DNA of 64,000 nt from Sinotaia quadrata (GCA_028829895.1 CM054177.1:51135664-51199663), one strand, 5' to 3'. Shown: positions 24,640 to 36,855, counted from the first letter of the stretch. Numbers and translations: made by a program. The notes: a model not told the origin generated them from the letters alone.

Positions 24640-24845
24640 TCACAACCATATTATAGCCACCCAATGCTATATAGTCATATTATAGCCAACTTCCAATGCT
24701 ATACAGCCATATTATAGCCAACAATGCTATACAACCATATTATAGCCAACAATGCTATAAAACCATATTGTAGCCAACACCCAATGCTATATAACCATAT
24801 TATAGCCAACAATTCTATATAGTCATATTAATGTCATATAATTTT
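24640..24845. repeat. ~30-bp minisatellite, about 7 copies
   Basis: Units of aatgctatataaccatatta followed by tagccaac. Confidence 0.88.
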
Positions 24846-25606
24846 TCCTTATATAATAATATCATCAATGAAAACACGTCATTACCCAGTTATATATTAT
24901 TTCCAACCACGCCGTATAATCATGTTAATCAGTGCAATATAATCATTTAATGTTTTATAATCACCATAAATGCTAAATAATTGTTCTTCTTCTTCTTCAC
25001 GATAACTTCTTTACCCCACAGGAATTGCATGGACTTTTCATCTTCTTGATGTTCTCAGTTAATGGTGGATTCTTTTGGGGCCAGCTAGATAATCGTGTTA
25101 AAGCTAGCAAATATCATCAGTGCCATATAATCATTTTAATGTTTTATAAACATTCAAGGCTGGATAATCATGTAAATAGTCGACATAAATGTCACATAAT
25201 CATGCTAATGTCTACAGTAAACATAAATGTCGTATAATCATATTAACACAATATGATCTTATTAATGTCATACAGTCATTACCAATATTACATAAGAGCA
25301 AATTTATATTTATCAACTTTAGCAGAGTTGTCTTCCCACAAAATTGGTGGGTTTTTTTTCCTCTTGAGCCAATCGTTATGTGAATGACGTACAATGTACG
25401 TCACGGGCAATGAAGCGGCCTTACACTGCCATATGTTGTGGACAGCATGAACTAAAAGATACCCATCCATCCTTAACCCACTCATAAAATGGTGAATTTC
25501 AAAAAGATTATCTTTTCCATCTAGGACTACGATGAGATTCGTGCCTCCACTCTCTCACCTGGCTTGGAGAGTAAGACAACCGCTTGAAACAGCAAACAAG
25601 CTGGGT
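24846..25606. other. Unannotated stretch
   Basis: Scattered ataatcat/gtcatataatca words suggest a very old repeat at 24890-25270. No gene was recognised among the 60-70-codon frames here. Confidence 0.45.
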
Positions 25607-25735
25607 GAAAAAGACAGGTTTTATAAGAAAAATGAACATTATCATGAGTGAAAAAGACAGGTTTTATAAGAAAAATGAACATTATCATGAGTGAAAAAGA
25701 CAGGTTTTATAAGAAAAATAAACATTATCATGAGC
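25607..25735. repeat. 43-bp repeat, 3 copies
   Basis: Three copies of a unit starting aaaaagacaggttttataag. Confidence 0.95.
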
Positions 25736-26143
25736 GTTTACTAAAAGAAGGTATTGTAATCGAAATTCAAGTGTTTGCTAATGAGAGCATTTTTTGGTTT
25801 TGTTTTGTGTACGTTTGTGGATACATGTTAGAGGGCAGACAAGTAGTATTATTAGTAGACTAACATATTTTGTGGAAAATAACCCACTTCTTACAGATAT
25901 TTGTAATGGCGCGAAAGAAGATTGTATTAAGGTAAAGTGTCTGTTACATGTGAAAAATATTATTTAATAAAGAAACGAAGAATATTTATATATTTTGTGT
26001 GAACATGTTAATGTTTCATTTATATAATAATACATCCTGTAAAAGACAAAGAAAAAGTTTTAAAAGTTGTAGAAAGTAATAAATAATATTCTGTTGCTAA
26101 AAGCAGGAGATGAAAATAAAGAATAAATAAAATGTTCAATTGT
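25736..26143. other. Unannotated stretch
   Basis: Strongly A/T-rich. No gene was recognised. Confidence 0.5.
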
Positions 26144-26802
<659 letters not shown>

Positions 26803-29502
26803 ACCGCAATGACCACCCAAGTATTCAGATTCGTAAGACCATACAGACCATTTTGTACCGCAATGACCACCCAAGTATTCAGATTCGTAAGACCACACAG
26901 ACCATTTTGTACCGCAATGCCCAACAAAGAATTCAGATTCGTAAGACCACACAGACCATTTTGTACCGCAATGCCCACCCAAGAATTCAGATTCGTAAGA
27001 CCACACAGACCATTTTGTACCGCAATGCCCACCCAAGTATTCAGATTCGTAAGACCACACAGACCATTTTGTACCGCAATGCCCACCCAAGTATTCAGAT
27101 TCGTAAGACCACACAGACCATTTTGTACCGCAATGCCCACCCAAGTATTCAGATTCGTAAGACCACACAGACCATTTTGTACCGCAATGCCCACCCGAGT
27201 ATTCAGATTCGTAAGACCACACAGACCATTTTGTACCGCAATGACCACCCGAGTATTCAGATTCGTAAGACCACACAGACCATTTTGTACCGCAATGCCC
27301 ACCCAAGTATTCAGATTCGTAAGACCACACAGACCATTTTGTACCACAATGCCCACCCAAGTATTCAGATTCGTAAGACCACACAGACCATTTTGTACCG
27401 CAATGCCCACCCAAGTATTCAGATTCGTAAGACCACACAGACCATTTTGTACCGCAATGACCACCCAAGTATTCAGATTCGTAAGACCACACAGACCATT
27501 TTGTACCGCAATGCCCACCCAAGTATTCAGATTCGTAAGACCACACAGACCATTTTGTACCACAATGCCCACCCAAGTATTCAGATTAGTAAGACCACAC
27601 AGACCATTTTGTACCACAATGCCCACCCAAGTATTCAGATTCGTAAGACCACACAGACCATTTTGTACCGCAATGCCCACCCAAGTATTCAGATTCGTAA
27701 GACCACACAGACCATTTTGTACCGCAATGACCACCCAAGTATTCAGATTCGTAAGACCACACAGACCATTTTGTACCGCAATGACCACCCAAGTATTCAG
27801 ATTCGTAAGACCACACAGACCATTTTGTACCGCAATGCCCACCCAAGTATTCAGATTCGTAAGACCACACAGACCATTTTGTACCGCAATGACCACCCAA
27901 GTATTCAGATTCGTAAGACCACACAGACCATTTTGTACCGCAATGCCCACCCAAGTATTCAGATTCGTAAGACCACACAGACCATTTTGTACCGCAATGC
28001 CCACCCAAGTATTCAGATTCGTAAGACCACACAGACCATTTTGTACCGCAATGCCCACACAAGTATTCAGATTCGTAAGACCACACAGACCATTTTGTAC
28101 CGCAATGCCCACCCAAGTATTCAGATTCGTAAGACCACACAGACCATTTTGTACCGCAATGCCCACCCGAGTATTCAGATTCGTAAGACCACACAGACCA
28201 TTTTGTACCGCAATGCCCACCCGAGTATTCAGATTCGTAAGACCACACAGACCATTTTGTACCGCAATGCCCACCCAAGTATTCAGATTCGTAAGACCAC
28301 ACAGACCATTTTGTACCACAATGCCCACCCAAGTATTCAGATTCGTAAGACCACACAGACCATTTTGTACCGCAATGACCACCCAAGTATTCAGATTCGT
28401 AAGACCACACAGACCATTTTGTACCGCAATGCCCACCCAAGTATTCAGATTCGTAAGACCACACAGACCATTTTGTACCACAATGCCCACCCAAGTATTC
28501 AGATTAGTAAGACCACACAGACCATTTTGTACCACAATGCCCACCCAAGTATTCAGATTCGTAAGACCACACAGACCATTTTGTACCGCAATGCCCACCC
28601 AAGTATTCAGATTCGTAAGACCACACAGACCATTTTGTACCGCAATGACCACCCAAGTATTCAGATTCGTAAGACCACACAGACCATTTTGTACCGCAAT
28701 GACCACCCAAGTATTCAGATTCGTAAGACCACACAGACCATTTTGTACCACAATGCCCACCCAAGTATTCAGATTCGTAAGACCACACAGACCATTTTGT
28801 ACCGCAATGACCACCCAAGTATTCAGATTCGTAAGACCACACAGACCATTTTGTACCACAATGCCCACCCAAGTATTCAGATTCGTAAGACCACACAGAC
28901 CATTTTGTACCACAATGCCCACCCAAGTATTCAGATTCGTAAGACCACACAGACCATTTTGTACCACAATGCCCACCCAAGTATTCAGATTCGTAAGACC
29001 ACACAGACCATTTTGTACCGCAATGACCACCCGAGTATTCAGATTCGTAAGACCACACAGACCATTTTGTACCACAATGCCCACCCAAGTATTCAGATTC
29101 GTAAGACCACACAGACCATTTTGTACCACAATGCCCACCCAAGTATTCAGATTCGTAAGACCACACAGACCATTTTGTACCGCAATGACCACCCAAGTAT
29201 TCAGATTCGTAAGACCACACAGACCATTTTGTACCGCAATGACCACCCAAGTATTCAGATTCGTAAGACCACACAGACCATTTTGTACCACAATGACCAC
29301 CCAAGTATTCAGATTCGTAAGACCACACAGACCATTTTGTACCGCAATGACCACCCAAGTATTCAGATTCGTAAGACCACACAGACCATTTTGTACCACA
29401 ATGACCACCCAAGTATTCAGATTCGTAAGACCACACAGACCATTTTGTACCGCAATGACCACCCAAGTATTCAGATTCGTAAGACCACACAGACCATTTT
29501 GT
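26803..29502. repeat. 54-bp satellite-like array, exactly 50 copies
   Basis: The tract is 2700 bp, exactly 50 units of 54 bp, with no indel between first and last unit. The unit reads accgcaatgcccacccaagt, then attcagattcgtaagacc, then acacagaccattttgt. Variation is almost confined to three sites: accgca/accaca, atgccc/atgacc and cccaagt/cccgagt. A rare variant (agattagtaag) occurs in two units exactly 918 bp (17 units) apart. Four of the six reading frames are stop-free or nearly so, giving plus frames of 948 and 926 codons and a minus frame of 920. The other minus frame (18-residue unit WSVWSYESEYLGGHCGTK) is cut into 282, 302 and 350 codons by the rare variant. No frame has a recognisable domain or flanking gene structure. 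Confidence 0.97.
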
Positions 29503-30099
29503 ACCACACAGAGACACCGAGTCCCACTGAGGCTGTTTGTACCGCATTACACCCACCCACCCCTAAAAAAACCCCCTAGTTCTAAGTCTGTTTTTTTATC
29601 ACAAAATCGTGTAATGCTCTAAGTTATGTTTCCCCAAAGCAATGTTATATTTGTAGACAAACAAACAAAACATAAAACACTCAACTTGGATTTGCATTGC
29701 AGGGAGAAACGGTAAGATACTTCTTCCGTTTTGCTTTCGACATCACTAAAGCAAGCGCTGTGTGAGCATGCCTGGCATATTTGGCATTGCTTGCATTTTT
29801 TCTACAATAATACGCATGGTACGACGGAAATAACTCTGTTTCGAGGATGGAACAAATGTTTTCTATCTTGAAACTGTTTTGAAACAGTCAAATTAGTGTC
29901 AACAGAGAAACACATTTTAGATTTACTGACAATATATTACAAGTTATTTAGTGAGTCACGTTTTGTGGCGTTTTTCAATTAAGAGCAAACAAAAGGAATG
30001 CTATATATAAATATATTCTGAGATTGTAATGAAACTAATTTTATTATTTTCATATAAACCCTTTGAGAGTAGCTTTTGTTAGAAAATACGTATTGATGA
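29503..30099. other. Spacer right of the 54-bp array
   Basis: The first about 60 bp after the array (gaggctgtttgtaccgcatt) resemble a decayed unit. No gene was recognised in the rest. Confidence 0.5.
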
Positions 30100-30310
30100 C
30101 TCTCAGTTTGCGCAAGAGACATTTAAAGAGTGTAAACCTGTGCAAAATACGTATTTAGTGAGTGTAAACTAGCACAAAGGAGACATTTAATGAGTGTAAA
30201 CTAGTGCAAAGGATGTTTAATGAATAGAAACTTGTGTAAGAGATATTTATATATAATGAACATAATTTATATTTGTGCAAGACATACTTAAAGAGTGCAA
30301 ACACGTGCAT
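30100..30310. repeat. Degenerate ~32-bp repeat
   Basis: About six diverged copies of agtgtaaactagtgcaaag followed by agacatttaatg. Confidence 0.75.
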
Positions 30311-30461
30311 TAATTAAACATCATTTGCAACTTCAGAATAGCATTTGCTCAACGCCGAAACAATAGAACAGATAACAAAATGTAAATTGGCAAATGTCGA
30401 GAAGAGAGGGAGACAGTTAGTCATGTTTCTTAGTGAAATATTACATTTACGAAAACGCACA

Positions 30462-30568
30462 CAGAGAGACACGCACGCACGCACGCACGCACGCATGCAC
30501 GCTCGCACGCACGCACGCACGCACGCATGCACACACACACACACACACACACATACACACACACAAAG
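30462..30568. repeat. (ACGC)n and (AC)n microsatellite
   Basis: acgcacgcacgcacgc with a few T substitutions, followed by a pure AC run. Long alternating purine-pyrimidine sequence. Confidence 0.96.
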
Positions 30569-30894
30569 TGAATGATATGAAATTGAAAACATGTGGCGGT
30601 ATTGGATATGGAACATACGTTGAATATAGTTTCAGATTTTGATACTAAACATACGTACTAGAAAATCTGTAATATTTATTTGTGAAAACAAGCGTACTGT
30701 CTTTAAAACTGAACAATATACATAATGATAATTCTTACTTTACCAGTATCGAAAGAGAGATTTGCAGTTTTCGTGCCACAGAAGTGCCGATATATTAAAA
30801 TTATTTTAATACACTTCTTTTAACGCGGGTTGTTACGCACTTCTACCTAATGGGCCTTCCGCGTCTACCAGACAAACCGGAACTGGCTATTAGT
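30569..30894. other. Spacer
   Basis: No gene was recognised. Confidence 0.5.
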
Positions 30895-30897
30895 GTA

Positions 30898-30949
<52 letters not shown>
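30895..30949. repeat. (GT)n microsatellite
   Basis: About 50 bp of nearly pure GT. Confidence 0.97.
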
Positions 30950-30951
<2 letters not shown>

Positions 30952-31725
30952 TTCCGTTAACAGTTTTTGTTGGGAATACTCGCTCTTTTCTCGCGGGACT
31001 CTAAGCTAACCCACCAAGACCCAACCTTCTCTGGGCCAATCCCTGAAGGGCTCACATACCAGGACAAATCATCAGACTTTGAAAAAAGCCCAAAGATGAG
31101 TCTTAATATCAATGCCCTCATTTAGGAAGCATATCGAGATATTACGAGCATGACACCCACTCCATCCACCTTTCTGAAAGTGGGGCGTGTCATAGACTTC
31201 AGAATCTCTCCAATGAATGGGACCTCTAGTAATAGGTTTCGCTGGCAAAGTCATCTACGCCGACTATGCACAACTTTTCCCGTTGACGGTGTTGTCAGTT
31301 CCTTTGTTGCCGCTGGGAAATGCCTCTCCCCTTTTCTGAAGAGGGAATGGGAGGTTGCTCGCACACTTTCCTTACAAAAATATTTTCTTCTATAATAAGC
31401 GGGATCCGTGACATTAAAAGTGCAGGTGAATTCTCTCAACACACAGTACGTGCCGTGGAAATCTGACATATTTCCAAAAAAGAAAAGTGTATGTAATGTC
31501 TTAAAGTTCAAAACATCGAAGTTAATTCTTGCTATAAAATTAGTCAATTTTAATGTTAATTAATTGAACGATGAGGTAAAATAAATTTAAAAAACTAGAT
31601 AAGGGAGACTAAGCTCTCTGTTACTCTCATAAGACGCGTTACCATTTAGTTACCGTTTCAGCTCTGACTTATTGTTTGTTCACCTTCAAATGTAACGCAA
31701 TTTGTGCTGACTCTGATTTTTTTAA
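30950..31725. other. Unannotated, repeat-free segment
   Basis: Bases 30960-31420 are more GC-balanced than the surroundings and free of tandem repeats. Frames of 60-98 codons occur on both strands without a recognisable domain. It could be a dispersed element or an exon of an unknown gene; nothing seen decides. Confidence 0.4.
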
Positions 31726-31960
31726 AAATTGCTCGTACATAAATACGCCTGAAAACAAAATACTTTTAAAAGTACATAAATACGCCTGAAAACAAAATAC
31801 TTTTAAAAGTACATAAATACGCCTGAAAACAAAATACTTTTAAAAGTACATAAATACGCCTGAAAACAAAATACTTTTAAAAGTACATAAATACGCCTGA
31901 AAACAAAACTTTAAAAGTATATCAACACACTTAAAGACAAAAGAAAAAACTTTTTAAAAA
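31726..31960. repeat. 37-bp minisatellite, 5-6 copies
   Basis: Units of aaatacgcctgaaaacaaaa followed by tacttttaaaagtacat. Diverged copies continue to about 32030. Confidence 0.95.
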
Positions 31961-32038
31961 GTATATACGCACACTTGAAGACAAAAGAAAACACCTAAAA
32001 AATATATACACATACTTGAAGAAAACAAAAAGCACTTA

Positions 32039-32051
32039 AATATATATATAT

Positions 32052-32116
<65 letters not shown>
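32039..32116. repeat. (TA)n(CA)n microsatellite
   Basis: A short TA run is followed by about 60 bp of CA. Confidence 0.96.
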
Positions 32117-32118
<2 letters not shown>

Positions 32119-32584
32119 AAGACAAATCTTGTAATATTATATAATTACTTTTAATCTTAGATAAATAGTTAGTTTTAATTAAAAACACGGTTCATAATCA
32201 ATAATCTCAATCTTAGATAAATAGTTAGTTTTAAGAACATATCTCTGTTAATATATAGTTACTTTTATGAATACATCAGATTTGTTATTATTTCATATAT
32301 TTTTTTAGTTATGATCGGGGTTAACTATATGCACATGTACTGTCTTATCAACTCAAATATTATTTTTGTAAACAAAGCTTTGTGTACACGTATTGCTTTA
32401 AAGCGATTAAATATATTGTGAAGGATATGTTGACAAGATTAACATATAAATATTCAAATTTATTTTAAAGTGTCACATGCTTTCATAGCTGGTTAAAAAT
32501 TTTAATTCTCTTCGTTTGTTTTTAATTTAGATTTTTTAAAATACAACTTTATTTCATTCTATCGTATTTTAGATCACTGTCCAA
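32117..32584. other. Unannotated stretch
   Basis: A ~47-bp duplication of aatcttagataaatagttag occurs at 32150-32240. Otherwise nothing was recognised. Confidence 0.5.
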
Positions 32585-33018
32585 ACACACAGTTCACTCT
32601 AGCATATCAGTGGCTAATTGTAGCACTTCGCTCTAACATGTTTTAGATTAGTGGCTAAATGCAGCACTTCGTTATAGCGTGTTTTAGATTAGTGGCTAGA
32701 TGCAGCACTTCGTTATAGCGTGTTTTAGATTAGTGGCTAAATGCAGCACTTCGTTATAGCGTGTTTTAGATTAGTGGCTAGATGCAGCACTTCGTTATAG
32801 CGTGTTTTAGATTAGTGGCTAGATGCAGCACTTCGTTATAGCGTGTTTTAGATTAGTGGCTAGATGCAGCACTTCGTTATAGCGTGTTTTAGATTAGTGG
32901 CTAAATGCAGCACTTCGTTATAGCGTGTTTTAGATTAGTGGCTAGATGCAGCACTTCGTTATAGCGTGTTTTAGATTAGTGGCTAGATGCAGCACTTCGT
33001 TATAGCGTGTTTTAGATT
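32585..33018. repeat. 41-bp minisatellite, about 9 good copies
   Basis: The unit contains ttttagattagtggctagat and gcagcacttcgttatagcg. The copies at 32641-33009 are almost identical. The only frequent variant is gctaaatg/gctagatg. The first unit is diverged. Confidence 0.96.
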
Positions 33019-34090
33019 ATTTGCCAAATACTTGAGTCGGAGTCGGTAAAACTCCCCGACTCAAGTCAAAATTTTATGAGACACACCAAAGCAGATCCAC
33101 GTTTGATCCATGCAGGATAGTAAAAAAAATAGCAATTAAAACGAATAACATTTCAAGATATTGCTTATTATTAATTTAGTATATTTTAAGAAATAATTTA
33201 TGTTTTAAGAAATGGAAGTATAAAGTACTTTGTGAAATTAATGAAATAGTGAGTTAAAAATAAAAATCTGCTGCTGTATATATCAGAAGTTTTATAGTGC
33301 TGTCATAGCATCGACCTTGACCTCGGGGCAAGAATTCTAGATATCACGCGCCATGTGATTAGTAATAAACTGCAGGTGGAGTCGGAATCGGAGTCAGACC
33401 GAATTGGAGTCTGATACGGAGTCCATAACTCTGCTAAATACAGCAATTCAATCAATGCCTAAGACAAATGGCTAAAAGCGGCACTTTGTTCTAGCGTTTT
33501 ATAGTTCAATGGCCAGTTACATTTTTCACGCATACTTTTCGTTGTTAATTTTATGGCTATATGCAAGTCTTTATTCTAGATTATTTTAGTTTTTAAGCAA
33601 AGAAAGAAAAAAGACCAAACTATCTTTCTAATAATTAAAAAGTTCAGTGTAATAGATATAATAAATCATATTGTAAAAATTACCAAGCTTTTAAAATAAT
33701 ATTATATGTAACTTTGTGTTAAGATTTTCCAGACATTGTTTGCTTGCTGGCCTTTACTGGTAGAGAAAGATTCTTCAACAATCGGTGACTCGGCCTGGGG
33801 GAAAAGCGTTAGAAGCGGATGTAAAGGCCCTGTATCATCATCAATCAGTGCCTTCAAGGGAAGTAATCGGTCTTTGCAGGCACGCTACGCTACTCTCACA
33901 CTCACGAACAATCGTGTGCGAGCTCAAACAGACACATAAACTGGTCAAGGCATTCGAAGAGTTCTAAATGAGTGCTGAAGCTTTGTGGAATGAAATCTAG
34001 GTTTACGAAGAATTCGTAATGATCGATGTTCATGTGGTTTCAGTAGATCTGTTAGATGCGTCATTAAGAGTCATTCAGAACTCTCCGAAT
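33019..34090. other. Unannotated stretch with a (GGAGTC)-type motif and a short inverted repeat
   Basis: At 33031-33065 the arms cttgagtcgg and ccgactcaag could pair around a 15-base loop. Related ggagtcgga words recur at 33375-33423. Short plus-strand frames at 33736-33967 were not recognised. Confidence 0.5.
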
Positions 34091-34094
34091 GCCT

Positions 34095-34215
34095 AGATCT
34101 CTCAGTTCTACAAAGACTGAGCACTCATTCAATACTATTCCAATACCTAAATCTCAGTTCTACAAAGACCGAGCACTCATTCAATACTATTCCAATACCT
34201 AAATCTCAGTTCTAC
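34095..34215. repeat. ~52-bp repeat, about 2.4 copies
   Basis: Copies of cagttctacaaagaccgagc followed by actcattcaatactattcc. Confidence 0.9.
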
Positions 34216-34394
34216 AAAATGTAACAGCTGACAGTTGCATGCAGGATACTGAACTGCTGTCCCTACAGTAAAAAAATAGATTTGGGGGAGGTGGGGGTGA
34301 AACAATTCGCTGCAAACTCAGATCAACTTAGAAACAATTACATGAGCACACGTTTCGTTCGCATTAATGAAACACTGACATTTCCCTATCAGGC
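34216..34394. other. Spacer between arrays
   Basis: Nothing recognised. Confidence 0.5.
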
Positions 34395-34662
34395 GTTTGT
34401 TAATGAGTGCAACCATTGAAGACTAGACATAATTATACTATCTTGTTAATGAGTGCAACCATTGAAGACTAGACATAATTATACTATATTGTTAATGAGT
34501 GCAACCACTGAAGACTAGACATAATTATACTATATTGTTAATGAGTGCGACCACTGAAGACTAGACATAATTATACTATATTGTTAATGAGTGCAACCAC
34601 TGAAGACTAGACATACTTATATTGTTAATGAGTGCAACCATTGAAGACTAGACTATACTATC
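34395..34662. repeat. 46-bp minisatellite, 6 copies
   Basis: Units begin taatgagtgcaaccattgaa (34401, 34447, 34493 and so on). The last two are shortened. Confidence 0.95.
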
Positions 34663-35261
34663 TGTATTGTGTACGTTGTCGTGGGTGGAACGATTTGACT
34701 TTACGAAGTTCAGTGAGCGCATATAGTTTAACCCAGCGCAAATAAAAATTAAAGCAAAATTTTAAAAATGGATGCTTATTACTTCTAAGTGCAGTGTTAA
34801 TAAAAGCATATTTTTTAATTTCCATTTAATCTATTTTATTTTTCTGACGCAGACAGTAAGGGACACTTCAAAAAACATATCTGTGTGCATCACAGACATG
34901 AGACGCCCATGGCCGCTTTTAAACGGTCTTCTCGTGTTCTCTCGCTCTAGGACGGCCATTTCTTCATCAGTCAGAGCAAGTTTAAGACTGCGCGTTCACT
35001 CGAGTGTAGCGGCACGTGCCAGAGCGCTAAGAGCAAATGAGTGCAAGAAATAACACATTAAGTACGATAACTCTGTAGCTAACTGCACGTAGACATATGG
35101 GCCTGCCTTTAAGCTGCAGATGATTTATGTATTAATGTACAGTATGCTAATTATACGTAAAATTTTCAGCGATGTAGTAGATACAAATACATATAGTTAA
35201 GATACACACGTGAGATGTAAGCATCATTACGGATCTATTCATTCTTTTTCGGACTGAACTG
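34663..35261. other. Unannotated; possible exon, strand unclear
   Basis: Bases 34850-35045 are GC-richer and non-repetitive. On the plus strand a pyrimidine-rich acceptor-like sequence (ttttatttttctgacgcag, ending 34854) precedes an open frame to 35053. On the minus strand the same segment has an overlapping frame of about 50 codons (with LALTDEEMAVLEREN). Neither matches a family I recognise. Confidence 0.3.
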
Positions 35262-35492
35262 TGCTGAACCATAGATACGTTTAATCTAAGCAATAGAATA
35301 GGCGGTCAGTATTTTAAATCTGATCTTTAGAAACTAGATATGTTTAATCTAAGCAATAGAATTGGCGGTCAAAATCTCATCTTAGAAACTAGATCCAGTG
35401 TTTTAATCTGATCTTTAGAAACTAGATATGTTTAATCTAAGCAATAGAATAGGCGGTCAGTGTTTTAATCTCATCTTAGAAACTAGATATGT
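35262..35492. repeat. ~57-bp repeat, 3-4 copies with deletions
   Basis: Copies of tttaatctaagcaatagaat, aggcggtcagt and tttagaaactagatatg. Individual copies lack internal segments. Confidence 0.88.
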
Positions 35493-36204
35493 TTTGGATA
35501 CTGGCATATTACAATTTTACTGAAATTTTCGATTCCCCTTCCCCCCCCCCCCCCGCCCGGAATCTTTAATATATTTAGTATGTATTAAGCGGAATTTTTG
35601 TCATCATTTGCTTTTTTTTTGTAAATCATTACTGCAGGTTACTTTAAGAAAAGCTTAATAGAAAGTGACATAGGATCTGCCCTGCACATCAGTGCATTAC
35701 ATTCCTCACATTCCAACATTATTTGGGAGATACACTCTTCAACTTAAAGAATATTACCAAATCGCAGTATTATATCGGCAAAATGCAATGAAAAGTTAGG
35801 AATGAGAAATATTTATACTGTTTTAAAGAAAGATGTGTTCATACGTAGTGTGGCAAAGATGTGAAGGATTTAGGGAAAAGTAGAGTCATAATTAAAATAT
35901 GATGAAATACAACATTACAAAATATGAAATAACAGAAAGTTAACATACTACGCTCTTAGCTGTCGAAAATCTAAATACTGTACTTTAAAAATAATTGGGT
36001 CATAAAATACAGTCACACAGATAACATTAAAGCAATTTACACTATTATACGACAAAATCTGAACAAATATAATACATAGCTGGATAAATGATCGTTAAAA
36101 CATTTATCAAGCACAGAAAGCAATGTGTATATATGCTAACATCTATTATTTAGACGTAGCATTTTAATTAAGGGACACGTACACACTCTCACATATATAT
36201 ATAT

Positions 36205-36206
<2 letters not shown>
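35493..36206. other. Unannotated stretch with a poly-C run
   Basis: A run of 14 C lies at 35541-35554. No gene was recognised. This is intron or flank downstream of the IGFBP-domain exon. Confidence 0.5.
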
Positions 36207-36246
<40 letters not shown>

Positions 36247-36276
36247 GCACACGTGCATATACACATGCACGCGCAG

Positions 36277-36305
<29 letters not shown>
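36207..36305. repeat. (CA)n compound microsatellite
   Basis: CA runs interrupted by gcacgcacacgtgcat. They begin within 15 bp of the splice donor of the IGFBP-domain exon. Confidence 0.95.
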
Positions 36306-36307
<2 letters not shown>

Positions 36308-36315
36308 GTGCTTAC

Positions 36316-36826
36316 CATTGACACAGACTCCGGGTCTGTGGTGTTGGTGCCTATACTTTGGAAATGCCGGTTTGGTATTTAGCCGACAGACGAGCCCTTG
36401 GTCACACTTGCCCAGATAGGTCAGATCCCCGCCACACGACTGGCCGAGAAGTCGCGCGCACACCGGACAACATCCGCACACACCCGTCGTTAGTCCACCC
36501 TCGCATTTCAGTTCTGCTGGGTCCTTAATGCCGCAGTGGATTTGTCTGCAGGGCGGACATCGTAATCTAAATTCCGCTCTGGTCCTGTGCACGTCATCGG
36601 TGCTTGTGACCGCCGACAACCGCAGCAACACCATGAGGATCAGCACCACAACATGGAAGCGATAAGAAATGTTTGTCCATTTTGTGCACTCTGAGCGGCG
36701 GCACTGTGGTAGGGGGAAATTGTTCGGGGAGTCCCAGGGGGTATCTTTTTCCCATAAAGTTTTCTTTCCACCGCTTACACCATGCACCGAGAAGAGACGA
36801 ACGTGGTCCGGTTGTGACGTCATCAT
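36316..36826 (-). CDS. IGFBP N-terminal domain protein, 5' exon (CRIM1-like)
   Basis: The minus-strand exon ends at a consensus donor (aatg|gtaagc, 36315/36316) after 170 codons plus one base. A hydrophobic segment (residues 58-73, HVVVLILMVLLRLSAV) looks like a signal peptide or anchor. Residues 89-168 form a complete 12-cysteine insulin-like growth factor-binding domain with the signature GVCGCCPVC, then QSCGGDL and KCDQGLVC. From family knowledge such domains are secreted or membrane-bound and bind growth-factor ligands; spacing and sequence resemble the N-terminus of CRIM1 and also IGFBP-related proteins, so the exact member is open. The start is uncertain: the first in-frame ATG pair (36826) puts 57 residues before the hydrophobic segment and lies only about 25 bp below the TATA box, so transcription may begin at or after it. 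The next in-frame ATG (residue 65) leaves a very short signal. Downstream exons were not identified. Confidence 0.82.
36815..36822. promoter_or_regulatory. Perfect CRE palindrome (TGACGTCA)
   Basis: The eight-base palindrome bound by CREB/ATF-type bZIP factors overlaps the region where transcription of the IGFBP-domain gene would start. The match is exact. Function is inferred from its position near a TATA box. Confidence 0.5.
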
Positions 36827-36848
36827 CCTAGCAGTCCCCTCTGGACAA

Positions 36849-36855
36849 CTATATA
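36849..36855 (-). promoter_or_regulatory. TATA box for the IGFBP-domain gene
   Basis: The minus strand reads gtatatag, a good TATA element, in a GC-balanced setting. A start site about 25-30 bp downstream would fall at about 36820-36825, at the CRE palindrome and the first in-frame ATGs. Confidence 0.5.

Noticed and set aside
26803..29502. WSVWS in the antisense frame as a thrombospondin type 1 repeat
   Set aside because: Only the short WSxWS word matches; the six cysteines and CSVTCG-type motifs of that domain are absent from the 18-residue unit.
33031..33065. Small inverted repeat as a transcription terminator
   Set aside because: The 10-bp stem lies in (GGAGTC)-type repeat sequence in a eukaryotic contig and is not next to any gene.
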